Assembly: GCA_000827265.1 (NCBI GenBank)
Contig: KN834765.1
Location: 836,591 to 847,662 of the forward strand
Direction: 5' to 3'
From: Collybiopsis luxurians FD-317 M1
Taxonomy: Eukaryota > Basidiomycota > Agaricomycetes > Agaricales > Omphalotaceae
DNA: 11,072 bases
Translations under genes and position numbers: made by a program
Notes under the pieces: generated by a model
What the model was told of the DNA's origin: nothing
The model's database searches: none
The model's input: the letters and a program-made list of their open reading frames with translations, nothing else
Part shown: positions 1 to 7,439 of the stretch, one piece after another
Layout of the letters: every line of letters starts with the position of its first letter
Position numbering within the stretch: the stretch's first letter is position 1

Positions 1-1410
1 GTAATGGATAACTTTGAGAAAGAAAATGGACACAAATTGGCGGCATACCCATTCTTAGCTAGTTTAACCTCACAGAGGCTGAGTTGGAATAATTTGGTCA
101 TGGATAAGATCATCGAGACCTTAAGGTCCTATTCACTGATCACTGTGGCAAAAGAAGGGATATATGCTTTGCATCCATTGGTTCATCAATGGATTGGCAA
201 TAGCATTGACACTATAGCCAAAAGAAGTCTTCAGTTAGGGACTCAAAGTCTCATAGCAATATCCATATCAGGTGCAGACATTACATTCTTAAGGTCAATA
301 GTCAACCATTGTAAGAATTTTGTAATTACAGGTGATGTTCACACCGATGATGCCATGGGAGATTTGTGGTCTGCATGTGGTTTTTATGACAGAGCTTACA
401 ACATACGAGAGGCAATATGGTACAACCTCCAGAAAAGATTAGGAGAGTGGCATCCTAGCACTCTAACTCACATGTTGAAGATGGTAAGCTCATTGCAAAC
501 AGTAGGAAGGTACAAAGAGGCACTGGAACTAGGGAAGTCACTTGTTGAAATATCCAAGCCAATGCTAGGAGAGCAGCATCCTGATACCCTGGACAGAGTG
601 GAGTCCTTGGCAATCACATACTCTGAGTTGGGAAGATATAATGAAGCACTGGAAATTTCAGAGCCACTGCTGGACATGTCCAAGCAGATTCTGGGAGAGG
701 AGCACCCTCATACCCTTGGCAGAATGCACAACTTGGCAATCAGATACTCTGAGTTGGGAAGATATAATGAAGCACTGCAAATTTCAGAGTCACTGCTGGA
801 CATGTCCAAGCAGATTCTAGGAGAGCAGCATCCTGATACCCTTACAAGAATGCAAAACTTGGCAATCAGATACTCTGAGTTGGGAAGACATAATGAAGCA
901 CTGCAAATTGATGAGCCACTGCTGGACATGTCCAAGCAGATTCTAGGAGAGCAGCATCCTGATACCCTTGCAACAATGCACAACTTGGCAATCAGATACT
1001 CTCAGTTGGGAAGATATAATGAAGCACTGCAAATTGATGAGCCACTGCTGGACATGTCCAAGCAGATTCTAGGAGAGCAGCATCCTCATACCCTTACAAG
1101 AATGCAGAACTTGGCAATCAGATACTCTCAGTTGGGAAGATATAATGAAGCACTGCAAATTTCAGAGCCACTGCTGGACATGTCCAAGCAGATTCTGGGA
1201 GAGCAGCATCCTGATACTCTTACAAGAATGCAGAACTTGGCAAGCACATACTCTCTGTTAGGAATACCTAAAAAAGCACTGCAAATTGAAGAGCCACTGC
1301 AGGATGTGTCCAAGCAGATTCCAGGAATGCAGCCTCTGAAGAGCCTCAGAAGAATAACAAATCTTTTAACCAGATTGTTCAAGTTAGGAAAATCTAGGAA
1401 GGCACTGTAA
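1..1410 (+). CDS. NLR-like receptor, C-terminal part with TPR repeats (5'-partial)
   Basis: The frame is open at the window edge (GTA at 1-3), so the ATG at 4 is probably internal and the nucleotide-binding domain lies outside. Residues about 1-65 look like the winged-helix end of an NB-ARC/STAND ATPase: a leucine-rich stretch, then RSYSLITV and HPLVHQWI, the usual 'second helix / HPLVQ' pattern. From about residue 127 the protein is TPRs of the kinesin-light-chain type, 42 residues each, with units beginning (at the GEQHPDTL motif) near residues 148, 190, 232, 274, 316, 358, 400 and 442. Family knowledge: fungal NLRs sense non-self or nucleate signalling complexes, with the repeats as ligand-binding surface; the ligand here is unknown. 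No intron is needed in this part. The stop at 1408-1410 lies inside a repeat, and repeat sequence continues after it. Good confidence in the TPR call, moderate in the NLR call. Confidence 0.85.
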   Translation, partial: VMDNFEKENGHKLAAYPFLASLTSQRLSWNNLVMDKIIETLRSYSLITVAKEGIYALHPLVHQWIGNSIDTIAKRSLQLGTQSLIAISISGADITFLRSIVNHCKNFVITGDVHTDDAMGDLWSACGFYDRAYNIREAIWYNLQKRLGEWHPSTLTHMLKMVSSLQTVGRYKEALELGKSLVEISKPMLGEQHPDTLDRVESLAITYSELGRYNEALEISEPLLDMSKQILGEEHPHTLGRMHNLAIRYSELGRYNEALQISESLLDMSKQILGEQHPDTLTRMQNLAIRYSELGRHNEALQIDEPLLDMSKQILGEQHPDTLATMHNLAIRYSQLGRYNEALQIDEPLLDMSKQILGEQHPHTLTRMQNLAIRYSQLGRYNEALQISEPLLDMSKQILGEQHPDTLTRMQNLASTYSLLGIPKKALQIEEPLQDVSKQIPGMQPLKSLRRITNLLTRLFKLGKSRKAL

Positions 1411-1500
1411 ATGTTAGTGCCACTGCTGGATGTGCCCAAACTGATTCCAGGAGACCAGCATCCTAAGACCATGTCCAACCAGTTTTGGGGAACCTGACAG
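445..1500 (+). repeat. 126-bp in-frame tandem repeat array encoding TPRs
   Basis: The motif encoding (G)E-Q-H-P recurs at 445, 571, 697, 823, 949, 1075, 1201, 1327 and, past the stop, 1453: an exact 126-bp period. Units 823 and 949 differ at 5 of 126 bases. Outer units are more diverged; the 1327 and 1453 units are the most decayed. In the 1453 unit the conserved AAC codon is displaced by 5 bases (expected 1486, found 1491), so the last unit is frameshifted. High identity between central units suggests recent unequal exchange or gene conversion. Confidence 0.95.
1411..1500 (+). pseudogene. Decayed TPR unit after the stop codon
   Basis: After TAA at 1408-1410 the same frame reads MLVPLLDVPKLIPGDQHPKT, which aligns with the repeat consensus ISEPLLDMSKQILGEQHPDT, and stops again at TGA 1495-1497. 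A segment matching the 'NLAxTYS' part follows out of frame at about 1490-1511. The stop codon occupies the position of CAA (Gln) at 1282 in the preceding unit, so a single C-to-T change explains it. The receptor was therefore probably longer at its C-terminus, or this is a dying edge of the array. Confidence 0.75.
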
Positions 1501-2141
1501 TCACATACTCCGAAATGCAGTGCATATTACAACATTGTCCTGATTTCTTCTTTTACAGTAAAGTGCCTTTTTACATTTGTCATTGATTGAGAAATATTGT
1601 AATAAACAATTGTTATGCAATCATTATCCTCCTTTCTAATCTGGATGTTTGTCTGTAAAGTAGTTTCCTGCAATTTTACCCCCTCTGAAATTTCCATTAC
1701 CTGACTATGCTGAAGTTCAAGGCCTGCCAGATCAATGAAATATTTCAATAAAATCTTTCTAGCCTTCTTTTTCAGTTAGGTATTTTTCTGCCCTTTTTGA
1801 AATACTTTGAATTAGCTTAATCTCTTTTCAATGAGAGAGTTTAAAAATTTTGTAATGATGCGACTGACGTTCCTTGATGGTACATATTGGTTTCAATTCA
1901 ACTTTTAGGATTAACGAGGTCATCGAGACTTTTTGTTGGTGCAGAGTCAGCACCAAATGGATGATCAATATGCATGGTTCAATCCTACATCTGCAGAGAT
2001 TATGCAGTAGATTGTATATTGAATTGGTTATAGCTTGCACTCTGGACAGTTCTCATTGTGAAACAGCAGTATACACTGAAACTGACTAGTAATACCCATT
2101 TCCTCCATAAACAGCTAAAGCATTAATCAAAAAATACTCAA
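1498..2141. other. AT-rich spacer, no gene recognised
   Basis: This stretch separates the receptor gene from the end of the minus-strand SSADH relic, so the two face tail to tail. ORFs on both strands are 70-73 codons long, have no recognisable domain and overlap each other. A perfect 7-bp stem (TTGGTGC / GCACCAA, 1936-1956, 7-nt loop) is present but has no U-tract or other context giving it a function. No CpG occurs between 1512 and 1861. Confidence 0.6.
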
Positions 2142-4090
2142 TCAAAGCCCACTAAATGGAATGAGTTCCGCATTCATATACTCATCAATCCTATGCAGTC
2201 CTTCTCTCCCCAACCCACTCTCTTTAATCTCCCCAAATGAAATCAATGCCTTGCTGATCAACCCCATATTCACCCCAACCATCCCCACCTTCAACTTTCT
2301 CCAACCCTCCACTCCCACCCTGTATCCCTAGAAAAGAAATATCCTGCCAGCCCAACTTCAATTTTATTCTCATCTTGATGACCTCTTCCTCTGTATCAAA
2401 CTTGACTAGTGTAGTGAGGGGGCCAAATGTTTTTATTGTTGATGATCACTTCAGAGGCAATGTTGGAGAGGATAGTGGGCTGGAAAAAGTTGGTGTTTTT
2501 AATAACTGTGCCACCGACAAGGACTTGATTGCCTTTGGCAATGGTGTCTTCAAGGTGTCAGGTCACTTTAGCTGTGGCCCAAGAGTGGGTGAGGTGGCCA
2601 TAGGCCCCAGGTTTGGTAGGCAAGTGTGAATGTGTGAAGCCAACAGAGCACATTATGTATTAGGCATGCACTTATGTAGACTCATCCAATCCATTTCTAA
2701 CCCAAAATACAGCAACCTTTTCAGCCAGACAAGAAACAAATTCAGCATACATGGGAACATTCACCCTGTTGGCCCAAATATAAGTCTCTCTGCTCCTCCA
2801 AATTTACAGATAATTGCAATTGGTAATGGCTTCATCAATCTTTGTATCAGCAAACTTGATGAACAGAGCATTTCCTCCAGCTTCAAGAGATACCCTGCTG
2901 AAACACAACCGAGCCAATCATGTGTAAGCACCTATTTCCACTCTGAGGAGAATATGAAAAAGATACTAAGATTTTAAGAGTAGAAGTGGCCATTGCAGTG
3001 AAAAGTTTAGTGACAGACCTCAACCTGATGAATGTAACCTTCTTTACTATCGAACTCTCACAAATCTCTTTTCCAACTGCCATTGCATTTTTCTCGGTGG
3101 TGACCATCTTGATGACACCGTCTGGGACACAAGTGCAATGGGTGAGCTGTGATTGTAACTACATCAAATTGTGATGTGAAGAACTGGAAAGCATGTTGCA
3201 CATACCTCCGCTATTGCTAGAGCATGCAGACCCATCCTGATGGACTCCATGCCTGTTTCAGGCAGAGGCTTGACAATGGTCATGCATCCTGCAGCAAGAG
3301 CTGCACCAAGCTTACAAATAATCCTTGCAGAGGGGAAGTTCCCAGGTGTGAAAATTGACCAAATTTGATATATTGACCTGAACAAAGCCGGAGAAATAGC
3401 TACTCAGTATGGCAGCAACTGTGCAGGATTGAAATAAGATACATACCAACAGACTGATTTATAACAACATTCCGGACATGTTCAATAACCGCTTCCTCAG
3501 TCGAGATTTCGGGTCAGTATAGACTGAGAATGCTGTATGCTAGCAAGTTACTGGTCATACCATTGTGAATGAGGGGGATATAAATGAGACAATTGAATGT
3601 GCAAAGGACAGAGAGCATTTACCTCAATGAATGATGCACTTGAAATGTTTTCACCAACTGTCTTCTGTCAATGTTTTACCATTTTCCAGGGTGTACAGGT
3701 GAGAATGACTAGGTAAAAAATAAGTCAACAATAGAATTACTTCCAAGTCATTGTAATGCTCATGCATGAGCTTGAAGAATATCAGGAGTATATCATAGCA
3801 TACCTTGTGTGTAACATATGGCCAACACAAGTGGTGAGGCTGGAGATATAGATGGACTTTTGTGGTCATCGCAGAACACACAGGAATGGCAGCAGCAGCA
3901 TTGATACTTTTTTACATCTGCAAGACCCATCTTGGATACAGAGCCCAGTTCTTCATTTGTAGCGGGATCTATAAGATGACAGATGAAAATTGAGCTTGAA
4001 TCATCTAGCAGTGCTCTACATTTTCTGACCAACAATTTTGCACCATCTGTTCTGTCCTGATAATTAGAGCTCGGAATTTGATGATTGACT
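2142..4090 (-). pseudogene. Succinate-semialdehyde dehydrogenase (ALDH family) relic
   Basis: Read on the minus strand, blocks of the SSADH family appear in the right order. They are IDPATNEELGSVSKMG (about 3927-3973), FKLMHEHYNDLE then LENGKTLTE (about 3665-3785), FTPGNFPSARIICKLGAA for the usual TPWNFP block (about 3283-3357), VSLEAGGNALFIKFAD (about 2829-2894), FFQPTIL and TFGPLTTLVKFDTEEEVIK (about 2380-2500), then ESGLGREG and a C-terminal IDEYM, ending at TGA 2142-2144. The intact enzyme oxidises succinate semialdehyde to succinate with NAD(P)+ (GABA shunt). The blocks sit in different frames, with at least four frameshifts and several stops, so no functional protein is possible without extensive re-editing. 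The nucleophile Cys of the SGQTC motif aligns with Tyr (TAT, 2780-2782). Introns are still visible, so this is not a retrocopy. The 5' boundary is approximate. Confidence 0.88.
3122..3205 (-). other. Retained spliceosomal intron in the SSADH relic
   Basis: On the minus strand the donor GTATGT (complement of 3200-3205) follows the block ending ALAIAE, and the acceptor CCCAG (complement of 3122-3126) precedes DGVIKMVTTEKNAMAVGKEI. This joins the two flanking ALDH segments at the expected place. The length is 84 nt. A second intron is likely after ASFIE (donor GTAAAT near 3620), and a third before the VSLEAGG block, where the acceptor TTTCAG is seen but the splice would not keep frame. Confidence 0.65.
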
Positions 4091-4216
4091 GTAAACTCAG
4101 CTACGATACACGGGCTTGGGTATGCATAGGCAGGATAGGTCGGGTAGGGCACATAGGGGAGAGAAGGTTAGTAGGTCAACTGGGTTGGATATTGAGTTGG
4201 GTTGGAGAGTGTCATT

Positions 4217-4332
4217 GGGATTGGGTACGGCAAAGTCGTGTAGGCAGAATGGAAAGGGTAGGGAGGCAGTTGTTGGGATTGGGTACAGCAAAGTCGTGTA
4301 GGCAGAATGGAAAGGGTAGGGAAGCAGTTGTG
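4217..4332 (+). repeat. 58-bp tandem duplication inside repeat copy A
   Basis: Two adjacent units, 4217-4274 and 4275-4332, both start GGGATTGGGTAC and are almost identical; the visible differences are single G/A changes. Copy B carries only one equivalent of this unit, so the duplication arose after the two copies separated and is younger than their divergence. Confidence 0.88.
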
Positions 4333-4488
4333 AGGGTTGTGAGGGTTGTTAGTAAGTGGTAGGGAGATATGGATGGTACAGGTATGTGTAGGTTGGGTAC
4401 ACAGGTTTGGTCCGGTTTCTTCATGAAGCTGGTAGCGGCAGGAGGTTCAGCGTAATATTATACATCGGTAGCAGACATTTAAAGCGCA

Positions 4489-4514
4489 ATTCATAAACAG
4501 CGGGCCTTATGAAT
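4489..4514. other. Conserved hairpin in repeat copy A
   Basis: ATTCATAA and TTATGAAT form a perfect 8-bp stem around a 10-nt loop. The same hairpin, with an equal loop length, is at the matching place in copy B, where the loop-closing pair is G-C instead of A-T. Confidence 0.6.
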
Positions 4515-4590
4515 AGCGTGGGGGTGGGGAAAGGGTGTGATTGCGCATCCTTCCCGTAAGTTGCAGTCGGTTTTGGGGTACAGGATGAGC

Positions 4591-5157
4591 GCAGGACCGC
4601 AGGTGGTTTAGTTCAGGGTAGGTCAGGGTTGCTTTTAGTGTCAAGGCTTCGAGGGCAAGTTGGAGGGTAAATGAGTCAATGATATTCGTAGTCTTCCTAT
4701 TGTACTTTAGACTGTAGAATTTTGAGAGCAATTGTCTTGAAGCAAGTGAGCAGCCATCTGGTCATTGTAACTGACGCCGAGCTCAAGCGCTGTCCACGTT
4801 CTCGTGACTTTAGCGCCTAGCTTTTCTTGTAACTTTGAACCAACTTTGACCTCAAGGACCTCTGAAATGTTCGTTCCGACCAAAAATTGCCATGTTTCTC
4901 AATAGTAGAAATTTTTAACAAGATGTTCAGCAGCTAGCATTGGCTGGCTGGGCTTAAACTCAGCTCGGGAATTCTCACATCCATCCACAATGCAACGGAT
5001 TTGGCACGGAGCCATTTATCGGAAACCAACCTTGAATCGATTCCTATCGTGATCCTAGCCTCATTATAATTCTAACCATTGGGACTTTGTCGTGGGGTAT
5101 GTCAACCCAGACCTTTTCTCGTCACGAAACAGCTTCTATGGACTACAACTCAAATCA
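4591..5157. other. Spacer upstream of the SDR relic
   Basis: No coding segment was recognised. The ORFs present (for example minus strand 4507-4731, 74 codons) have no domain signature. CpG frequency rises sharply from about 4780 onward. A TATAAT-like sequence lies at 5065-5070 and an inverted CCAAT (ATTGG) at 5078-5082, both 75-95 bp before the ATG at 5158; they are compatible with an old promoter but are not proof of one. Confidence 0.45.
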
Positions 5158-5177
5158 ATGAGAGTTTTGGTTCTTGG

Positions 5178-5236
5178 GTGTGTACTCATTTTTGCGACGC
5201 GTCTACCCGCTTGTACTGAGAGACCGCGTTCCTCAG
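5178..5236 (+). other. Intron 1 of the SDR relic
   Basis: Donor GTGTGT and acceptor CTCAG, 59 nt, phase 2. Removing it creates the GASGSIG nucleotide-binding motif, which is strong support that it is a true intron. Confidence 0.75.
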
Positions 5237-5349
5237 TGCATCTGGATCCATCGGCTTCCTCGCTGCTCAAGCTCTCGTTCGCGCTGGACACTTGGTCTAC
5301 AGCTTAACTCGCTCCCATGAAAAAGCCAATCGATTGGCCTGAGAAGAAA

Positions 5350-5404
5350 GTACGTTCACTGTCCACTCCAATCTCTCCACAGCTAACCTGCATCTTTCAA
5401 CCAG
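5350..5404 (+). other. Intron 2 of the SDR relic
   Basis: Donor GTACGT, a CTAAC branch-site match at 5383-5387 and acceptor ACCAG, 55 nt. Splicing joins ...EE to IIPVIGEIS in frame. Confidence 0.75.
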
Positions 5405-5998
5405 TCATCCCAGTTATTGGCGAAATCAGTGACCCTACTCCCTGGGTCGAGATCGTCATCGACGCCGTAGGCAGGACCGCAGACATCAAAGTGATCTCCC
5501 AAAGTACCCTCGACGCCGTCTCCAGAGCCACCCAAGCCACCTGCCCTCCTCACGCCCCCAGACTCAACTACGTTTACACATCCGGAACCTGGATAACTGT
5601 ACAGAAGTCGTCACTGATACTACGCCACTTCGTAACCCAACTGAACTCGTCGCATGGCATCCTGCTCAAGAACAACGCACCATCCACGACCCAGTCCTCA
5701 ATGGGATCATGATTTGATTGGGAATGCTCTACGGACGCGGGGGGTCCCTGTTCGCTTCGCTATTCCGGAGCGCTGCGGGATGGTCTGGTCAGCTGGCCTG
5801 GAACCCCGGGAGGGAGATACGCACTCATCTACACTGACGATTTGGCGGAGATGTACGTTCTTGAGTGTGAAAAGGCTGCAATTGTCGGAGGCGTCATTTT
5901 CGATGCTGTGAATGAGTACTCCGGGTCGGTGGACATTCTCAGCGCACTCGTCAAGGTTTCTAGTGCAGAGGGATACGAATACAGGGAGCCTGCTAACT

Positions 5999-6057
5999 GT
6001 GAGTAGCTCCTGGCCTCCCGAATGTGTTATTTCTTACTAAATTTCTTTACGACGCAG
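5999..6057 (+). other. Intron 3 of the SDR relic
   Basis: Donor GTGAGT, a TACTAA branch-site match near 6035 and acceptor CGCAG, 59 nt. It joins YREPAN to FEVVLGTTS in frame. Confidence 0.8.
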
Positions 6058-6400
6058 CATTCGAAGTCGTTCTCGGCACAACCTCCCTCATCCGTCCATA
6101 CCTAGTTCATACCCTTCTTGGCTGGTAACCCAGGAAGCCTGGTCTTGTTGACGGTCTCCGCATTTACTACGCTGCCTGGAAGGCTTTGAACCACTGATCC
6201 CCTCCCAGCCGATGCTCGAATCACGCTTTAATCATTAATTTTAAAAGAACCCCCGAATCCATACAAGTTCTGTAGTCGTAAATGGCATGTATAGACTAGT
6301 AAAATTTAGACTTGAATATACGAATGTACATACTTGACAAGCCCGAAAACATGCATATAGACAGAAAGTCGAATAACGACTGCAGGGCGTGTACGGAAAC

Positions 6401-6790
6401 CTACCGCCGCACCAGGTTGTCCGATTTCATGATCTGAGAGAGACTGTCAGGCGTTGTTGCCATCAGCACGTAAATCATTGAGATCTCTCAGAAGGAACGC
6501 ACATAAAACTTTCTCCCCATGTGTTCAAGTTGCCCTGAAGGTATGCCGGAGTTAGAGCTTTGCATAAGTTCCATAGATATCATTCAAACCTATAAGATTC
6601 AAATGGTGGAATAGAACGAAAGAGCCGGGATTGAAACGCGTCGGAACGTCCAAATTCATGGAAGAGAACAACTTTGATCCGTTCGTCACCGTTATGAGCC
6701 CTGCTGGTATTGCATTGACGGATTCAATCGGCAAAGGGAAAGTTGAAATAGACGCGTAGCATACCTGCACCTACGAATTACAACACTATG
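6401..6790 (-). pseudogene. Unidentified minus-strand gene, 3' part, broken
   Basis: On the minus strand a segment reading GLITVTNGSKLFSSMNLDVP through FVLFHHLNLIG (about 6710-6590) is followed by a plausible intron. The intron has donor GTTTGA, branch site CTCTAAC and acceptor TTCAG near 6534. The next exon reads GQLEHMGRKFYVRSF, TGA, EISMIYVLMATTPDSLSQIM and a last block ending NLVRR before TAG at 6401-6403. Both sides of the TGA stay in one frame, so a single CGA-to-TGA change would explain it. A second intron probably lies upstream (donor GTATGC, acceptor ACCAG, about 6711-6766). I do not recognise the family. It is convergent with the SDR relic (about 200 bp between ends) and starts next to repeat copy B. 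Coding status rests on splice-site and frame agreement only. Confidence 0.45.
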
Positions 6791-6810
6791 AACATTGGTT
6801 TATCCCGTAA

Positions 6811-7167
6811 GGGAGAGAACGTGAGTGGGTCGGTTGGGTTGGATATTGATTTGGAGTGGGGAGTATCGGTACTGTCGGGTACGGTGAGGTTGTGTAGGCG
6901 GAATGAAGAGGGTAGGGAGGCAGTTGTAAGGGTCATTGGTAAGAGATACGGAGGGTACGTGTATTTGTACGATGGGTACACGGGTCCGACTCGGCTTCTG
7001 GTATTGGCGGGAGGGTCAGCATGATACTATACGTCGGTACCTTGTTGTTTGAAGCGTATAGAGCGCGATTCATAGACACATGGGCCTATGAACAGCGTGG
7101 GGGTGCAGAGAGGACGTGATTAGGCGTCGTTTGCATAAGTCGTAGTCGATTTCGTGGTATGAGTGCA
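6811..7167. repeat. Dispersed repeat, copy B
   Basis: Direct-orientation partner of 4157-4590, about 2.6 kb away. It shares GGGTTGGATATTGA, GGGTAGGGAGGCAGTTGT, the hairpin block and AGCGTGGGGGTG, and lacks the 58-bp duplication. Like copy A it lies just upstream of a minus-strand broken gene. The minus-strand reading of both copies also shares peptide-like blocks (SISNP, LTFSPL), but these are low-complexity and probably follow from DNA similarity. Confidence 0.8.
7068..7093. other. Conserved hairpin in repeat copy B
   Basis: ATTCATAG and CTATGAAC form a 7-bp stem (the outer A/C pair is mismatched) around a 10-nt loop. Compared with copy A, the loop-closing pair has changed from A-T to G-C on both sides, which keeps pairing. 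Confidence 0.6.
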
Positions 7168-7439
7168 GAAGTTTGACTTGGATTAGGCTCGGAGCAGGGA
7201 AGTGGGGATCTGGGGTGGTATCGAGGACAATTTAGAGGGCAGAGGATTGGACAATAACCGACTTTGAATGCGAGTGAATAGTTATGTTCTTTGAATAATG
7301 CATAGCTTACTCACCTGCCTCTGATTCCCTCTAGCAGTTTATCCTATCCTGTTTTAGTGGGTTTTACGGGGCTGTAGCGTATGGAACGTGTTTGTGGTGG
7401 GGGAACAAGTGAGGCGCGTCACGGTAACAAGCGCCTGTA
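7168..7439. other. Spacer before the PARP-E2 relic
   Basis: No clear coding block was seen. The first exon(s) of the PARP-E2 gene, including the HG motif of the PARP fold, should lie here or be lost; I could not locate them. A short inverted repeat, AAGCGC / GCGCTT, occurs near 7427-7444 with no known role. Confidence 0.4.

Larger units (their letters stand above)
4157..4590. repeat. Dispersed repeat, copy A
   Basis: This G-rich (plus strand) segment aligns in direct orientation with 6811-7167. Shared blocks include GGGTTGGATATTGA, GGGTAGGGAGGCAGTTGT, a block around ATTCATA...TATGAA and AGCGTGGGGGTG. Divergence is substantial and there are indels, including an internal 58-bp duplication in this copy only. 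It begins roughly 70 bp upstream of the 5' end of the SSADH relic. No transposase or reverse transcriptase is encoded and termini are not clear, so it could be a solo LTR, a MITE or a duplicated promoter region. Confidence 0.8.
5158..6197 (+). pseudogene. NAD(P)-binding epimerase/SDR-like protein relic
   Basis: Exon 1 (5158-5177) and exon 2 (5237-5349) join within a Gly codon to give MRVLVLGASGSIGFLAAQAL, a classic GxxGxxG dinucleotide-binding start. Later blocks are VIPVIGEISDPTPW, VYTSGTW, MLYGRGGSLFASLF, PGGRYALIYTDDLAEMYVLE and GGVIFDAVNE, then after the third intron FEVVLGTTSLIRPYL, ending at TGA 6195-6197. This matches atypical or extended SDRs (NAD-dependent epimerase/dehydratase family, about 300 residues); the substrate cannot be told. 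Breaks: in-frame TGA at 5340-5342; a deletion after SGTW that shifts frame near 5595; a TGA after NGIMI near 5710 where CGA (Arg) is expected; another frameshift before PGGRY near 5790; and TAA at 6126-6128. The start is chosen because it sits right before the Rossmann beta-strand. Flanked by the two repeat copies. Confidence 0.87.

Noticed and set aside
468..1478. Minus-strand ORFs across the TPR array (for example 708-983, 1128-1478)
   Set aside because: They repeat with the same 126-bp period as the plus-strand TPR frame and are antisense shadows of it.
1908..1930. Similarity of the spacer around GGTCATCGAGACTTT to 105-125 of the receptor ORF as a second receptor fragment
   Set aside because: Only about a dozen bases match and neither flank continues the alignment.
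1936..1956. Perfect 7-bp hairpin as a possible terminator or regulatory RNA
   Set aside because: A single short stem in AT-rich spacer is expected by chance and has no supporting context in a eukaryote.
1977..1988. GGTTCAATCC, similar to a tRNA B box
   Set aside because: No matching A box, acceptor stem or cloverleaf can be drawn around it.
4140..4350. G-rich GGGTAGGG/GGGTTGGG tract as telomeric or subtelomeric repeat
   Set aside because: There is no regular TTAGGG-type unit; the tract belongs to the dispersed repeat and its 58-bp duplication.
4097..4424. Minus-strand proline/serine-rich ORFs in repeat A and their similar counterpart in copy B (6778-6981) as a conserved gene
   Set aside because: The peptide similarity follows from low-complexity DNA similarity; frames, starts and ends are not conserved between copies.
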